Assembly (NCBI GenBank): GCA_021018995.1
Contig: CM037590.1
Span: 86,832,097-86,896,096, forward strand
Length of the DNA: 64,000 nt
Source: Chloranthus sessilifolius
Lineage: Eukaryota; Streptophyta; Magnoliopsida; Chloranthales; Chloranthaceae
Reading direction: 5' to 3'
The translations under genes and the position numbers were made by a program. The notes under the pieces are model-generated. The model saw only the letters and a list, made by a program, of their open reading frames with translations. It was not told where the DNA came from and did no database searches. This document shows, piece by piece, positions 11,071-23,864 of this stretch (position 1 is its first letter; every line of letters begins with the position of its first letter).

Positions 11071-11247
11071 CAAAATTGGAGCCACTAATTCAATGGGGAC
11101 CGAGAGGAACTCAGAAAAGGCGTGCACCAATAGACTGACGATCACGATGGGACACTTTTGCAAACTCTTTTTTCTAGATAGTTAGTTTTTATCTTATCTC
11201 TCTATTTTTCTTTCCATCGTGTCGTTTAGATTCCCTTTTATATATAT

Positions 11248-12985
11248 ATGAGTCTTCGTCAAAGACTCGAGATGTCTAGTATACGAAGAGTGAGTTTAGG
11301 AGACCCACCATTGTGGGGATATTATAACAACCCCACGTACGAAGAAGAACCGCTTCATAATTCCAGCCCACGACAACCGGAGATTAACATGGTCGGCGAG
11401 CAAGAAAATCCCTTCTCCACCCTACACACCGGTAATAATCATAATGGGAGAGATAGTAACACCAGACAAAACCTCACCACTCAACAGATCGTAGAACTTA
11501 GTATTCAAAGAATACAAAGAGGAGATGACGACTCCAAGGAACTGCTTCGAGGGTTAGCCACCGCATACGAAAGCATTAGGTCACGACAATTTTCAGAATA
11601 ACAAGAGCAACAAGAGAGGCCACCTCCTACCCCGAGCACGGTGTTAGCCCGCGCCACACCATTGAGACAACCTGCCCTCACATTCTTCAACGATGACTCT
11701 TTAGACAAGGTTTGCTCATGGGTCGCTCCAAAAGACAGTACCATTAAAATCAAAGATCTCCCTAAAATGCTCGATGAGTACATGGCCAAGAGAGAGCACC
11801 CGGTCACTCATTCGAATTGGACAAATATTGTCGAGACGTCGAGTTTAATTTACCAATAAGATTTAAGCCACCAAAATTTACCAAATATAATGGCATGGGA
11901 AATCCGAATCATCACTTAGCCCTCTTTTGTAATGATTGCCAACCCATACATGATAATCAAGGACTTCTCATTCACTATTTCCAACGCTCATTAGAAGGAG
12001 AAGCTTTAGATTAGTTTGTGGCACTCCTTCTTTATAAGATAAAAACCTTTGATGAATTAGTCAGTCAATTCCTAGACTAATATAAACACTTGATCCAGGA
12101 GACAGTTAGTCTCAGCAATCTAATGGCAGCCAAGCAAGGACCTGATGAAGAATTTACCGACATCATCACCAGATGGAGAAAACTCGCTACTAGGACCGGC
12201 ACCTCAATGAAAGAGAAGGATTCGATAGACATTATCATCAATAACACTAAAGAATCGTTAAAGAGCGCACTTGTCATAAGTGATTGCCCTGACTTCACTG
12301 CACTCCACTCCCGGGCATCCCGATTAGAGCGACACATTAAAGGCGGAGGCCTTGCTTTATCCATAGTCACATCAAAAGTAGACACTTCTAGTGAATCAAA
12401 ATCAAAAAATAATAATAAAGCCTTAGGAATCGAATAGGTCAGCACCGTTATTAATCAAGGACAAAACTCTGGGAACAAAAATTTCCACCCGCGAAACTTC
12501 GGGCAAAATCAAAATCAGCAACATTATACGAACCAGAACCAAGGCACTAATCAGGAAAGATATGAAAACCAAAACCAAAGCCATAACCAAAATTAGAATA
12601 AAAATCAATACCCCAATACCTACCAGAGTCAGAACACGACGCAGAATCGATCGAACCACGTGCCAAATTACAATAGTGTTCCCCCATCGTAGAACTTTAA
12701 CCCAGCCAGAGGCCCCTACCAAACGAGGCGGGAATACTATCCCCCCTTATCAAATATGATTCCCAATATCTTTCGTCTCCTTAACACTCAGAATCTCTTT
12801 TGATTCTCTTAAATCTATACTATAGTAAATACTGTGCCTTCCATCGATACGCAGGACACAACCTAGAAGACTGTTGGGTCCTCAGGGACGTAATCTAAGA
12901 CATGAAGGACTGAAGTCAGATTTATTGGGCAGCACTTAGGAATCCTAACCCTAATAATAACCAACCCCAACAAAATTTAGGGATC
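11248..12985 (+). pseudogene. Tat-1 gag (broken)
   Basis: Encodes the capsid-type protein of a Tat element. The Gag core is readable: FKPPKFTKYNGMGNPNHHL (from about 11865), then a FDELVSQFL helix, then PDEEFTDIITRWRKLA (from about 12142). A long N/Q-rich stretch follows. A Tat-style zinc motif with spacing C-F-H...H...C (CAFHRYAGHNLEDC) is at 12833-12874. The start at 11248 is the first ATG of the open stretch after the LTR. In-frame stops at 11599, 12012, 12078, 12435 and 12594 each fit a lost Gln or Trp codon, and there is a frameshift near 11830. The protein cannot be made whole. Confidence 0.85.
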
Positions 12986-13717
12986 GTTAATAACCCCATG
13001 TCCAACCACAACCAAGCAATACCGGCTCAGGTCACCATCGTAGATCTCTCCGGTCAATCCCCCTTCCAACCTTCGACCTTAATCACTCGCATTCAACCCT
13101 CTGCTACTTTCGCCCCACCAGCGACAACTCCTTCACCCCTCGGCCATGATCACTCACATCGCCTCGTCGAATTCACCTCCTTATCCAAAATTCACTCAGA
13201 TACGAGTCCATTCCTTTAGGGCTAGGAGACCACTCCCCCGGAGTCACCCACCAGAACTTCCAACCCCTCCAAATCTCAAACCAATGTCATTACCGGTCCC
13301 TTTGTCTAATTCTAAACCCGAGTATGGAGAGCACGTTCTCTAAACTGCAGCCCAAATTGTTGCATGGGTAAAAAGTGTCACCCGAAAGACTTCAAGCCAA
13401 GACAACGAAATAACCACTAAGCGTTTGTTGAATCTAAAAGAAAGCGATCCAGAAGAACATCTTGACCCGTGCAAGACGCTAGTCTCTACTTTCCTAGAAG
13501 AGGAAAATTATACATAGTACCTCCCACCTTGGAGTGGCACCATTTAGGTATGCGTTCCAACCTCGAATTTCACCTATTTCACAAATACATCTGAGCCAAG
13601 TCATGTCGGGTTCAGTCAACAACCGACTTGCCCGATTCTCAAATCAGGAACCAATTGCCCACCTCCGCCTTTCCCTTGAAATAAGGATTTCACGAACGCA
13701 CAACCACCAGAGGGGAC
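12986..13717 (+). other. Gag to protease linker of Tat-1
   Basis: Reading continues in shifting frames with Pro/Thr/Ser-rich sequence and a short helical piece near 13360-13500 (LLNLKESDPEEHLDPCKT). No known domain is visible. Several stops interrupt it. Confidence 0.5.
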
Positions 13718-15082
13718 GTGAGAGAAAGAGAAGTTAACTTGCCTCCCTTATCTCACATCATCCCTCCACCAATTTCTACACCTCAACCATTCCAACCACC
13801 AGCACCTAAGGCCCATCGGCCAGGCAAAGAAACTGCGCTCGAGCCAGGGCAAGAATATGACCTTCTGCGGCATCTCCAGAAGATCTCAGCCCAGATATCC
13901 ATACTAGAACTCATCAAGAAATCGCCTAACCATCACCGATTGTTGATAAGGACACTTGAAGACACACAAGTGAATGAGGATACGACCCTACATGAGCTTC
14001 ATCAAATCACTTCGGTCATAGTGCAACATCCGATGCTCACTTTTATATACGCAGACATGCCTAAAGAGTCACTCTGCGGGAGTGCGGCCCCCATATATCT
14101 TACAGTCATAATTAGAGGATTCTTTGTACCACACGCACTCGTTAACACGGGAGCAGGACTTAACATCTGCCCTCTCACCAAGTTAAAAATGCTCGAATAC
14201 ACGGAGTAGGATGTCAGGCCCTCTACACTATCACTCATAGCTTATGATGGGTCATGTCGCTTTGTCAAAGGAACTATCAAGCTACAGGTTCGCCTCGGAC
14301 CTATAACGGAAGATGTTACCTTCCATGTCTCTGATTACGCTAGTACATATAATCTCATTTTAGGAATAAAATGGTTGGAGTCAATGAAGGTCTTCGTATC
14401 CACATACCATCAATGCGTCAAATTCCCTTACGAGGACTCTATCGTCCGTATATACGTTGATGCACCCCTCCAGGAGATGGATAATGATTACCCGGTGAGC
14501 ATACCAACCGCTCACGATTATGTATTAAACACAAGCCACATTTAAAAGACTCGAATCCCTGGTGAGACAATCGTTGCGGAAGTCCGTCCCCCTATCCCTC
14601 CTAGTTCTCCCCCAACGCGTCAACAAAAATTAGTGAGAAGAGAGGTTAGCCCAGACCTCGCCAAACTCTATGTCATTAACCCTACTGTAATAAAAGGGTG
14701 GGACCTTATGTACCAACTTGGATACGTTCCCTACATCGGACTTGGTAAAAATAAGCAAGGTCGTATAGGACCCGTTGTCCCAATGCAAATACGTAATCAC
14801 ATAGGGTTAGGCTACCAATCGGACGGCCCTGCCTCACCAAAATGGTCTCTATATGACCACTTCGCTTATGGGATTACTGAGAAAGTAGATGTGTCAAAGC
14901 ATAAGGAAGTGCCCTTCACTAGATACCAAGAAGTGGAAATTGAGCGAATGACTAAAGCATTCAATGATTTAACCAATTTAAACGACGATATTGATAAACC
15001 GCTAGAAGAAGTCAAGCTCATGTTTGACACTAAAGAATTTCTAGAAGAGAGGAGAGAAGGACCTCCAGAACTCGACCCATGA
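13718..15082 (+). pseudogene. Tat-1 protease and G-patch (broken)
   Basis: Aspartic protease that would cut the Gag-Pol polyprotein. The flap-side motif ALVNTGAGLNICPL is at about 14135-14180. The catalytic D of D-T-G has become N (codon AAC at 14144-14146), so the enzyme would be dead. The later hydrophobic motif YNLILGIKWL is near 14350. After two stops (14206, 14542) a G-patch follows: MYQLGYVPYIGLGKNKQG at about 14708-14761, a mark of Tat/Ogre elements. The tail is acidic and ends at the stop at 15080. Confidence 0.85.
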
Positions 15083-16290
15083 CTAGAAGAGCACTTACGC
15101 TTAACCTGGGAAAGAGATGACACTCCACAAGAAAATACTAACTCATATAACATCCGCCTTGGTCTTGGCCTTGAGGGATGGGAATACCCTTGGGACTCCC
15201 CTTGTATCGCCTACCCATACCAGACTCGCTATATGGCATGCACCAGCATATTAGAATGCTTCGCTAGTTGGATCCGACACTCCACAATAGAAAAATTGAA
15301 TCATTCTAACATCGCGACCACAAACACAAGTAATGACCTACCAGCTCAGCTACCAGCATAAGAAGCAAAAAATCCCAATGGTCATCTGGTTGACCAAGGG
15401 AGAAACACCCAATATGCCCTCATAGAGTTTGAAGAGGAACTTGAACTAGACATTTCTCTGTCTCCAAACATGCCACAACTCCAAATATTTTAGAAATATC
15501 TCGAGAGAGAACCCTCCGAGTGATGACGAGGACTAATGGATAGACCTCCCTACACTCGAGCTAGCGGAGCGGACCAACCTAGGACTTCAAACACTATCAG
15601 ATCAAGAAGATAAATTCGATACCGTCTTCAACTCTAACCTAGAAGGATGGGAATGTCCTTGGGGATCCCCCTGCATTCTTCACCATGATCAACCTCGCTA
15701 TTGAGCATGCACGCTCATCCTAACATATTATAAAGATTAAGGAAAAGAACTCAATACCCCTGAGGATTCTTTGGGAGATCCCCCTTGGTGGTAAGAGCAA
15801 TATTATTACAACCCAGAAGATGATAGTTTAATTGACTACGATCTTCAGCTTCGAAGAAGGGGCGATCAATGTGGCAGGAGAAATCCAAACATTAGTGCCG
15901 CTGTCACCAACATCACTCATTCAAAAGATCTCACCAGATGAGGACTCTAAAAAAAATGCCAAATTCACAACAAGTCTGCATTTCTTGAAGAATCTCTCGA
16001 ACGACTTCAGTAGTCGTCTCGCTCCCTCAACTAGAGGAAGCAGTTCTCCCGGCGCCCCTTAAGGCGACCGACCCTGTACCATATTTATTATCAAAAATAA
16101 AAAAAATAAAAAAAATAGAAAACCCTAAAAATTCAAAAATACAAAATCTAAAAAATAAGAAAACCCCAGAAAAGAAACGAAACTCTTCCTCTCGAACCAA
16201 ATTTGTGGCAAATAAGGAGACTTTTCTCCTAACGTTTCTATCCCATTCCCCGCACAAGGACGTAAAGCATTTCAGTTAAACAACAAGCCA
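15083..16290 (+). other. Tat-1 protease-RT linker with duplicated module
   Basis: Acidic linker broken by stops. A short module occurs twice about 475 bp apart: LEGWEYPWDSPCIAYPY followed by TRYMACTSIL (about 15169-15255), and LEGWECPWGSPCILHHD followed by PRY-stop-ACTLIL (about 15640-15725). I do not recognise the module. The constant residues are G-W-E-x-P-W-x-S-P-C, then R-Y, A-C-T and I-L. A further open piece at 15832-16062 shows no known motif. Confidence 0.55.
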
Positions 16291-17560
16291 ATGATCATAC
16301 CGGACAAGATACTTCATGGTTTTGAGAGAAGAATCAGTAGTCTTGACCTTCACTTCATCGAAGATCTCTTAGTCATAGATTATGCCGATGAAGGGTTACC
16401 TTTTGCAAACTCAGATCCCCTGTGTGACAAATTTGCAGTATACGAACTTATCAAAGACAAAGAAGGAGCACCAACTGTCGAGGAGGCACTGGACTTCCAA
16501 CGGGTATCAAGTGTTTCGATGAGCAAACCCAAGCTACAGCGAAACCCACAGAAAAACTTAACTTTGGCACTAAAAAGAAACCCAAGAAGCTACTGATTAC
16601 TGCAATGCTCAACTCCAAGGAACGCCAAGCACAAGTCCTGTAAGAACACCTCAATTCCTTTGCATGGTCCTATGAGGACATGCCTGGTTAAGACCCAAGT
16701 TTAGTAGAACATCACCTTGTCTTAGAACCCGATGAAAAGCCTATTAAATAGAAACTCTGCAGGATGCACCCACAAACCGCCCTCCAAGTTAAAGAGGAAG
16801 TCGATAAGTTACACAAAGCCAAATTTATCCGAGTCGCTCTTTACCCTAAGTGGGTCGCCAATATAGTACCTATCGCTAAGAAAGACGACAGAGCACGGGT
16901 TTACATCGACTTCCAAAACCTCGACCAGGCATGCCTAAAAGATGACTTCCCACTTTTACACATTGACACTCTAGTCGACAACACTGTTGGACATGAGATG
17001 CTATCCTTTATGGGCGATTTCTTTGGATATAATCATATCAAATTAGCAGAGTTCGACCAAGAGAAGACTTCCTTCACCACACCATGGGGAACATACTATT
17101 ATATCATTATGCCTTTTGAGCTCAAGAACGCAGGAGCCACGTATCAATGCACCATGATGGCTATCTTTCACGACATGATGCATAAGTGTGTAGATGTCTA
17201 CGTCAATGACATACTAGTGAAATCCCAAATGTGAGTAGGACATGTTGGAACTCTTTGACTGGTCTTATAAAGAGCCAAGAAATATCAGCTAAAAATAAAC
17301 CCAAGTAAATATCTCTTCGGGGTCACTTCTGGAAAATTACTTGGTTTCATAGTTAGCAAGCGAGGGATCGAAGTTTACCCTATAAAAGTTAGAGCCATCC
17401 TCGAGATCTCGTATCCCAGTAATATCAAAGAGTTACGAGCCTTGATAGGAAGATTACAATTCATCAGAAGATTTATCTCCCAGCATTCGAACAAATGTGA
17501 TCCTTTCTACAAACTACTTAAAGGAGGAACTGAGTACAAATAGGATGATCAGCGTCAGCA
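16291..17560 (+). pseudogene. Tat-1 reverse transcriptase (broken)
   Basis: RNA-dependent DNA polymerase of the element. Readable landmarks are LQVKEEVDKLHKAKFIR (16780), WVANIVPIAKKD with VYIDFQNL (16850-16920), motif A region LSFMGDFFGYNHIKLAEFD (canonical MDGFSGYN-like, here altered), YYYIIMPFELKNAGATYQ, and motif C YVNDILVKS. The first catalytic Asp of Y-V-D-D is N (codon AAT at 17205-17207). Downstream are KCxFGVxxGKLLGFIVSxRGIE-like and IKELRALIGRLQFIRRFI. Stops at 16688, 16750, 17232 and 17540 and a frameshift near 17260 break it. The upstream ORF 16291-16596 is the pre-RT part. Confidence 0.9.
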
Positions 17561-18640
17561 AGCCTTTGACAACATCAAGAAATACCTCCTTAACCCACCA
17601 ATACTATCACCACCGGTCCCCGAAAGACCCCTAATTCTATACCTCTCAGGGAATAACAAAGCAATGGGAGTAATTCTAGGATAATATAAAGAAGACGGCA
17701 AGAGAGAAGGCTATCCACTACCTCAGTAGGAAGATGGTCGAATACGAACAAAAATATACTTCAATGGAGAAGACTTGCCTCCCATTGGTGTGGGCCTCTA
17801 CCAAATTACAACACTACTTCAGAGCATATAAAATACTAGTACTAGACCGAATGGACCCTTTGAAGTACATATTCGAAAAGCCCGTAACATTAGGAAAGAT
17901 CGCTTGCTGGCATATGCTCCTACAAGAATTCGATACCACTTACATCATGAAAAAATTGATCAAAGGGCAAGCAGTCGCCGATTACCTTGGAGATTTCCCA
18001 CTGCTGAGTGATGAGCCCACGCATGCAGATTTCCCCGATGAGGACCTATTCATGATTCGTAATGAAGAGCTCGATAAGACCTCATGGATCCTTTATTTTG
18101 ATGGTGCTCTAAATCACAAAGGAAAAGGCATCGGGATAGTCCTCCTAAGCCTAAAAGGAGTTGTCATACCTAAAGGCTTTTCAACTAGATTTCCCTATCA
18201 CTAACAATGTCACAGAATACAAAGCCTTTATAGCTGGACTACAAGCAGCACTATAATTAGGTATTAAACAGTTAAAAACTATCGATGATTCCAAACTAAT
18301 AATTTCACAAGTCATAGGAGAATGGAAAACTAAGGAAAGGAGATTAATAGCATACCTAGAAATCGCTTAATATTAAGTAAAGAAATTTGAAATTTAAAAG
18401 AAACTCTTTCACGCACATCCCTAGATTAGAAAACGAGCTCGCAGATTTCTTAGCCACGCCAGCCTCAGTCATTCAAATACCCATCGGACAAGACACTAAG
18501 ACCTTCTTCATTGAAAAGCTGACAGTACCCGCCCGCGAGATAGCATGGACCATCAAGAGAGAATTATCCATCCTCCCTACAAGTACAGGACCGAAAGAAG
18601 AAATCACCTCGGAGAAGCACGTCAAGACATAAACTGAAGT
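17561..18640 (+). pseudogene. Tat-1 RNase H plus second (archaeal-type) RNase H (broken)
   Basis: Two RNase H units follow RT, as known for Tat elements. The first is seen as YTSMEKTCLPLVWASTKL, DPLKYIFEKP and LLQEFDTTYI (17755-17950). The second starts WILYFDGALNHKGKGIGIVL at about 18087 with its first catalytic Asp present. It continues after a frameshift near 18200 with EYKAFIAGLQ, DDSKLIISQV and HIPRLENELADFLA (about 18210-18450). Stops near 17681, 17728, 18255 and 18368 and at least one frameshift prevent expression. Confidence 0.85.
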
Positions 18641-19905
18641 CGCTATGTTCAGATTTGAAAAATCACCGACCGACGATGGATAATCGTGGTATTTTGACAT
18701 CTGAAACTTCTTGAAACATCAACACGTCCCTCCATACGCCATGAAGATTGAATGAAAGACTATAAGGAACCGATGCGCCCGATTTTGCATACGCGGCAAA
18801 ATATTATACAAAAAAACCTTCACTAAAGGAGTACTACTACGATGCATCATGACTGTCGAAGGATAATACATCATTCGAGAAGCACACGTTAGTGCTTACG
18901 GTGCCCACTCTGATAGACTGAGACTTGTCGATCAAGTTATACGACAAGGCTACTTTTTGCCGACAATGAAAGATTGCCACCTCTACGTCCAATCCTGCAA
19001 GCAATGCGAAGAACATGCTGCACTCTTCAAAGCTCCATCAGTTGTATTGAATACTATGACCTCGCCATGGCCATTTTTGATGTGGGCCTTCGATGTCATT
19101 GGACCTTTCGCAGACACCGTTGGGAACACTCACAAGCACGCATTTATACTTACAGCGACCGAATACTACACCAAATGAGTAGAAGTTGAATCCTATGTCA
19201 GAATCACCACTTTAACACTCGTAAAGTTTATCTTTCAAAATATCATCACCAGGTTTGGAGTACCCAGGATATTTTTCACTGACAACGAACCACAGTACAT
19301 CATAGAGAAGACGAAGAAGTTATGCAAGAAGTTTGGCATAACTCTACGCCACTCATCACCATTCTACCCTCAAGGCAATGGACAAACAGAAGCTATGAAC
19401 AAAATGCTAATTCAAATCCTAAAATGCACAGTAAAAATGAGCAATAGAGCCGACTGGCCTGAAGGACTACCAGAAGCACTCTAGGCTTATAGGATCTCTA
19501 TTCGTACAGCCACTAGCCAAACTCCCTACCTCCTTACCTACGGGATGGAGGCAGTCCTACCATATGAGACACAAGTACCATCTTTATGGATTCAACTCGA
19601 TGATGAGCAATCCTTAGATGAGAGGCTAAGGGTAGCTGATCACGCTCAGGTATATCAGAGGAGAGTGGCCAGGGCTTACGATAAGAAAGTCCTTGAATGA
19701 ACCTTTAATATTAGGGAATTAGTCTTATAGAAAATCATACCTTCCAAGCACGCCCATCAGAAAGGAAAATTGAAACCGAACTGGGAAGGAACATATGTCA
19801 TAACAGTCGCATACCCTGGAAATGCCTACATACTGGCGAACCAAGACGGGGAAGAACTCCCTAGCCCTTAGAACGCCATGTACCTTAGAAAATATTATCC
19901 TTAGC
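18641..19905 (+). pseudogene. Tat-1 integrase (broken)
   Basis: Inserts the DNA copy. The zinc-binding N domain has H...H (AHVSAYGAH) and CKQC (18880-19010). The core keeps all three acidic residues: the D in WAFDVIGPF, the D in FFTDNEPQ and the E in QTEAMNKM. The C-terminal part runs through WEGTYVITVAYPGNAYILAN and closes with LRKYYP and a stop near 19905. Stops at 18867, 19176, 19483, 19697 and 19727 replace residues such as Trp in YTKW, LWAY and LWK contexts. Apart from the stops it is the best preserved domain. Confidence 0.9.
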
Positions 19906-21429
19906 CCTGTGATCGTCACATCCCGTGGTTAAATACTTATACTTATCACCCCCGCAATCGTCACGACCCATTCATTGGTCGTATGCCTTCAATTCTCATT
20001 ATATCCTTAAGACCTCTGATTTATCGCCCACCTTTACTCACTCGAGCAATCTGATTAAAGGACTAGTGACCTATCTAACTTCTTTCAAAGGCATAAGTAA
20101 TACCCGATTCTCATTTCCCTTCCCCCACCATTGGGAGAGATGAAGATGCTAGGCTCAATCAAAACTCATTATTCTTGCGTTAGCAGGATGCTTTCAAAAT
20201 ACTTATATAAAAAGAATTGAGCGAGAGCATTATGACGAATGAACAAGCCAATGAGCTCAAGGAAGCATAAGCAGATCATGAGGACATCCCTAGTAAAGTT
20301 ACTAAAAGTGTATAAGCAAGCTACGAGGGCATCCCTGATGTCCCCATACCACTAGATGTCATCATAAGGTGACAAGAGGAGGACAAACCCCTGCTAACCA
20401 TAGAATGTGAGATTTTGATGGCACAAAAATATGACGAAGAGCTCGATCATGGCACCCCGTATCCCCCTGAGAAAAAGATTATTACTCACCCCTTTTGGAA
20501 AGTCTTAGATACAAACTGTTCTCCACATCACTGACCCTTACCCCCCTCTTCTATTTTCATTTCGAATAATAAATCAGAAGCCTTACAGGATGTTTCTAGA
20601 AATGAAACTGAAAACTGATGAATGATGACTAATGCAATCACCTACTATACCTACCATACTTCTCCCTAATAACCATGGGATAGGATGACCACCACCCTAT
20701 GATAGACCCCCATATATGTTGACATAATCAAAGAGACCTCCCCGGTTCGATGATAGTACCGATCAACTTTTCTTCAAAACTAACTCACCAAATACCCATA
20801 ATTGCTTATAGAACCAAAGTGCTCATCGCGAAACCCAAAAAAAAAGCTCCATTGCATCTTGACGCTGGGACATTTTTTTAGATTAAAAGAAGAATCATAT
20901 CAAAAGCATCGGCTTGTGCACAAAGAAGATGAGGAACGATGAAGTTACCATCCAGAAAGTGCTACCGAAGATACCATACTGCCAATCCTACCACGCTCTT
21001 ACACTGGGGTATTTTTATTTTTATTGTTTTGTTATTATTTTTATCTTAGATATTTGCTTTCCCTATTATATTGTTGTCATTTCAAAAAAAACAAAAAAAA
21101 AAAAAGAAAGAAAAAAAAAGAGCACATATCCATCTTTTGCTACCAGACTCCGGTCTGAGACACCCCCTTGACAACTAGCAAGGGGGAGAACAAAAACTAC
21201 TGACAGCATTACTCTCACATGTGCATATACGAAGCAACCTTCAACCATCACCAAGCCAGCTCAGGAAGCATCCAAATCCTAATGACGATCGATGGCGCTA
21301 AAGAAACTAAAAAGCAAGAGTAGATGCAAGAGGTAACTAAAAGAAAAGGAGCCAATCAAGTACATCTAAACCAAAAATCTTTCTATATATATATATATAT
21401 CAAGATCTTTTCATTTCTTTTTACACTTG
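19906..21429 (+). other. Tat-1 region between integrase and antisense gene; no gene seen
   Basis: Short open stretches only (for example 19925-20143 and 20914-21171), none with a recognisable motif. It contains A-rich runs at 21085-21118 and a (TA)9 repeat at 21383-21400. The tail of the antisense PMD gene, including its polyadenylation region, should lie at the right-hand side. Confidence 0.5.
21383..21400. repeat. (TA)n microsatellite
   Basis: Nine TA units in the noncoding part of Tat-1, just beyond the end of the antisense gene. Confidence 0.9.
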
Positions 21430-22889
21430 TCACTGGGGGCATCCCCCCCTATATATGCAATACACACATACCATGAATACAAAAAACACACACACATCCC
21501 TACTCCCTACGATGTCGTTGGGACGGTCAATCACCGCTGTCCCCAGTATCATCAACTCGGAGGTTCGTAGACTAGTCCTCTGAAAATACAATCCTGTGAC
21601 ACCCAGAGTCCTCAGAACCTCTAAACGACGAGGCCCTGCTACATAACCCCCCTCACTCGTTTGGCTAACAGACAGCCTTGATCGAGAATGAGGAGGATAC
21701 CCTGTAAGAATATCACGTACGGCCGAATCCCTATGAGCGTCATCCCTGACGCGATCACATGATGTGCGACGAGACCTACCGAGGAACTTGGGCCCACGAG
21801 CCATCAAGTCGACTAACCAACCATGCACCCTCGTCACCTCGTGCCTCTAACACATCGGTCTGAGTCCTCTGTGTGACCATCATCTCAATGACCAGGTCCT
21901 CGCGACTCTGCATCTCCCCGAGGATCCATCTCGCCTCAGGAGTGGTACGCACCGCCTTTAGGGCGCCTCCTCAAGCTGACAAACCTGCATAACCATACCG
22001 AGTTAAAGAAAGATGACATATATACATGAACATTAAAAGAAGAGGAAAACTTTGAAAAGGAAACAGTCATACCAACTCCAACCTCTCCTCCAGAAGTCGC
22101 TCGACCATCTCCATGGTCACGGGATCAGCGGGCAACACCCGAGGGACATCAAACGTAGATGGCTGCAATGAGAATGAACAAATACATAAGATAAATACTA
22201 TAATGACAAATAAGCCATGAACATAATAACTAAAACATACCTGAGTAGGGATAGGAGCAGACTCCTGAGGGAGAGCTAAGGAGCAGAGTCTGGAACAGCC
22301 TGCACAAGGAACCAAACAAACCAATACAAGACATGTCAGAACAAAATAAAGATGAAATAACCTAAACAGAATTATGCCACATCAAAAAAAAAAACAAAAA
22401 AAAACTATACCTGACTCTCCGGGCATAGAGAGGCAGCAGTCACCTCCCTCGCCTGAAGATCTTCGGCAACCCTACGCTGAAATATCGCATGATATTAGTA
22501 AGCTACTAAGAAGGCGAAACAATGACATCCAACAAACTAATGCAATGATACAAATAAGATAAAAGATTGAAATTAACTTACCCAATGATCTAGCTCGGCT
22601 CAAGGCTTAGCCATCACTAGATCCTCTCGACTGGAGGAAGCAACTGAAGATGGATCAAATGCCCAAAAGGGACCTCCAGCATCGAGCTTGGCTCTCTACA
22701 AATAATAATAAACACATTAGTTGATAAGCTCACAATACTAACAATTAATAAAATCATATTTGTAAAGACACTTATCAATTGATCAATCTTAAAACATAGA
22801 CTAGCCACTGCCTCCCGGTCAGCCAGCTGCTGACTGTGATAGACATCCAGCAGGATCGCCTGACAAGCAACCTCGCCCTCCCTCTCAGA
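21430..22889 (-). pseudogene. Antisense PMD gene, exons 5-10 (C-terminal part)
   Basis: Six small exons on the minus strand follow from GT/AG signals: 22889-22772, 22695-22582 (donor GTAAGTT), 22476-22411, 22299-22241, 22162-22073 (acceptor TTGCAG) and 21984 to about 21430 (acceptor TATGCAG). Short AT-rich introns of about 75-110 bp separate them. Products are helical and charged: SEREGEVACQAILLDVYH, LADREAVASLCFKIDQL, RRVAEDLQAREVTAAS, MEMVERLLEERLEL, LEEALKAV and MQSREDLVIEMM. This fits a coiled-coil tail after the mobile domain. One stop (near 22600) and frame changes in the last exon show decay. The function of this tail is unknown. Confidence 0.6.
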
Positions 22890-22985
22890 CTGTCCAAAAT
22901 AAAATAAAACGAGATACCACAACCATGTTAGAATGACTAAAATACCAAATCCACATAATATAAAAAAAAATATAAATTAACTCAC

Positions 22986-23649
22986 CACGAGTCGTCGAGA
23001 CTCCGCTAGCCGAGCCCCCAACTCATCCTCCGCTGCCCTAGCCTAAGCAACTGAGGAAGCCAAGGAGTGCAGCATCTCCTCATCCAGACGAGGAGCACAC
23101 CACATTCGCTCCATCGCCCTATGGAGGGCGTCTAATTCCCCCGCACGCTCGCGGTGAGATGGCCCTGCTCCAATGCAGCCAGCCTCTCCCTCAAAGCCGA
23201 TGCCGATTCCGGCCCACCAATCGCGAAAGAGCCACTCCCATGGAAGGGACATGTGAAGAGGCACCTGCCACCTAATGCACTGAACCACCGCACATACTCC
23301 CAGGCATCCGCCTCATCACGTGCCCCTGTAACCCTAGTCCCCCCAGCTCTAAAATCTGCTATCTGAAGCGCCATCTACTTCGTAAAATTTCAGCCAGGAG
23401 GGCTGGTCATCCTCTTTGCCACTCTGTGGCGAATCTCTGGGGGGACTCCTTGAGCGAGCCCCAGCTGCTGTACCACTCAAGATGTGTGGATCCTCTCCAC
23501 CCTCTCAAAACAATGGACCCATATGTCCACATCAAAGAAGGGTCGGCCAGATTGAATCACTGGCACGCCCACATCCTCCTCATCCGCATACAGCCTCCAA
23601 ATCACCTCAACCAAGCAAACGAGCTGACCCCTCAATGAAGACTCTGATC
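22986..23649 (-). pseudogene. Antisense PMD gene, exon 4
   Basis: The acceptor TCTTTTAG opens the exon at 23649; the donor GTGAGTT closes it at 22986. It carries the C-terminal part of the mobile domain: VEVIWRLYADEEDVGVPV, then FFDVDIWVHCFERVERIH, then VVQQLGLAQGVPPE. These match the family pattern VIWxPY...V(P)LI..F..VE.H...RV.RQFG..Q.IP. The stop before VVQQLG is TGA in place of an expected Arg (CGA to TGA). After two more stops comes a helical segment, SASALRERLAALEQGH and, in another frame, GELDALHRAMERMW, so there is at least one frameshift. Confidence 0.7.
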
Positions 23650-23699
23650 CTAAAAGACCGAAATGAAACAAAAAAGCACATACACATGACGATCTATAC

Positions 23700-23864
23700 C
23701 TGCCCCGTGTGCATATCCTTAAAGAGACCGCGAGCATTCTGAAGATCCAAAGACCAACGGCGACCCCTCAATGCCTCCCTCCACACATGCATGCACGAAA
23801 ACGTGATACTCACCTCCAACGGAACCCCCGGATGAAGAAAAGTGAAGTGATCATATGCCCAAAA
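23700..23864 (-). pseudogene. Antisense PMD gene, exon 3
   Basis: The acceptor CCTTTCTAG opens at 23864; the donor GTATAG closes at 23700. The exon is open throughout and reads QFWAYDHFTFLHPGVPLE, then REALRGRRWSLDLQNARGLF. The first piece is the Q-x-W-A-Y/W-E/D-H/R motif of plant mobile domains; RGRRW matches the later arginine-rich R-W motif. A second possible donor, GTGAGT, lies inside at 23813, but reading through gives the expected domain. Confidence 0.75.
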
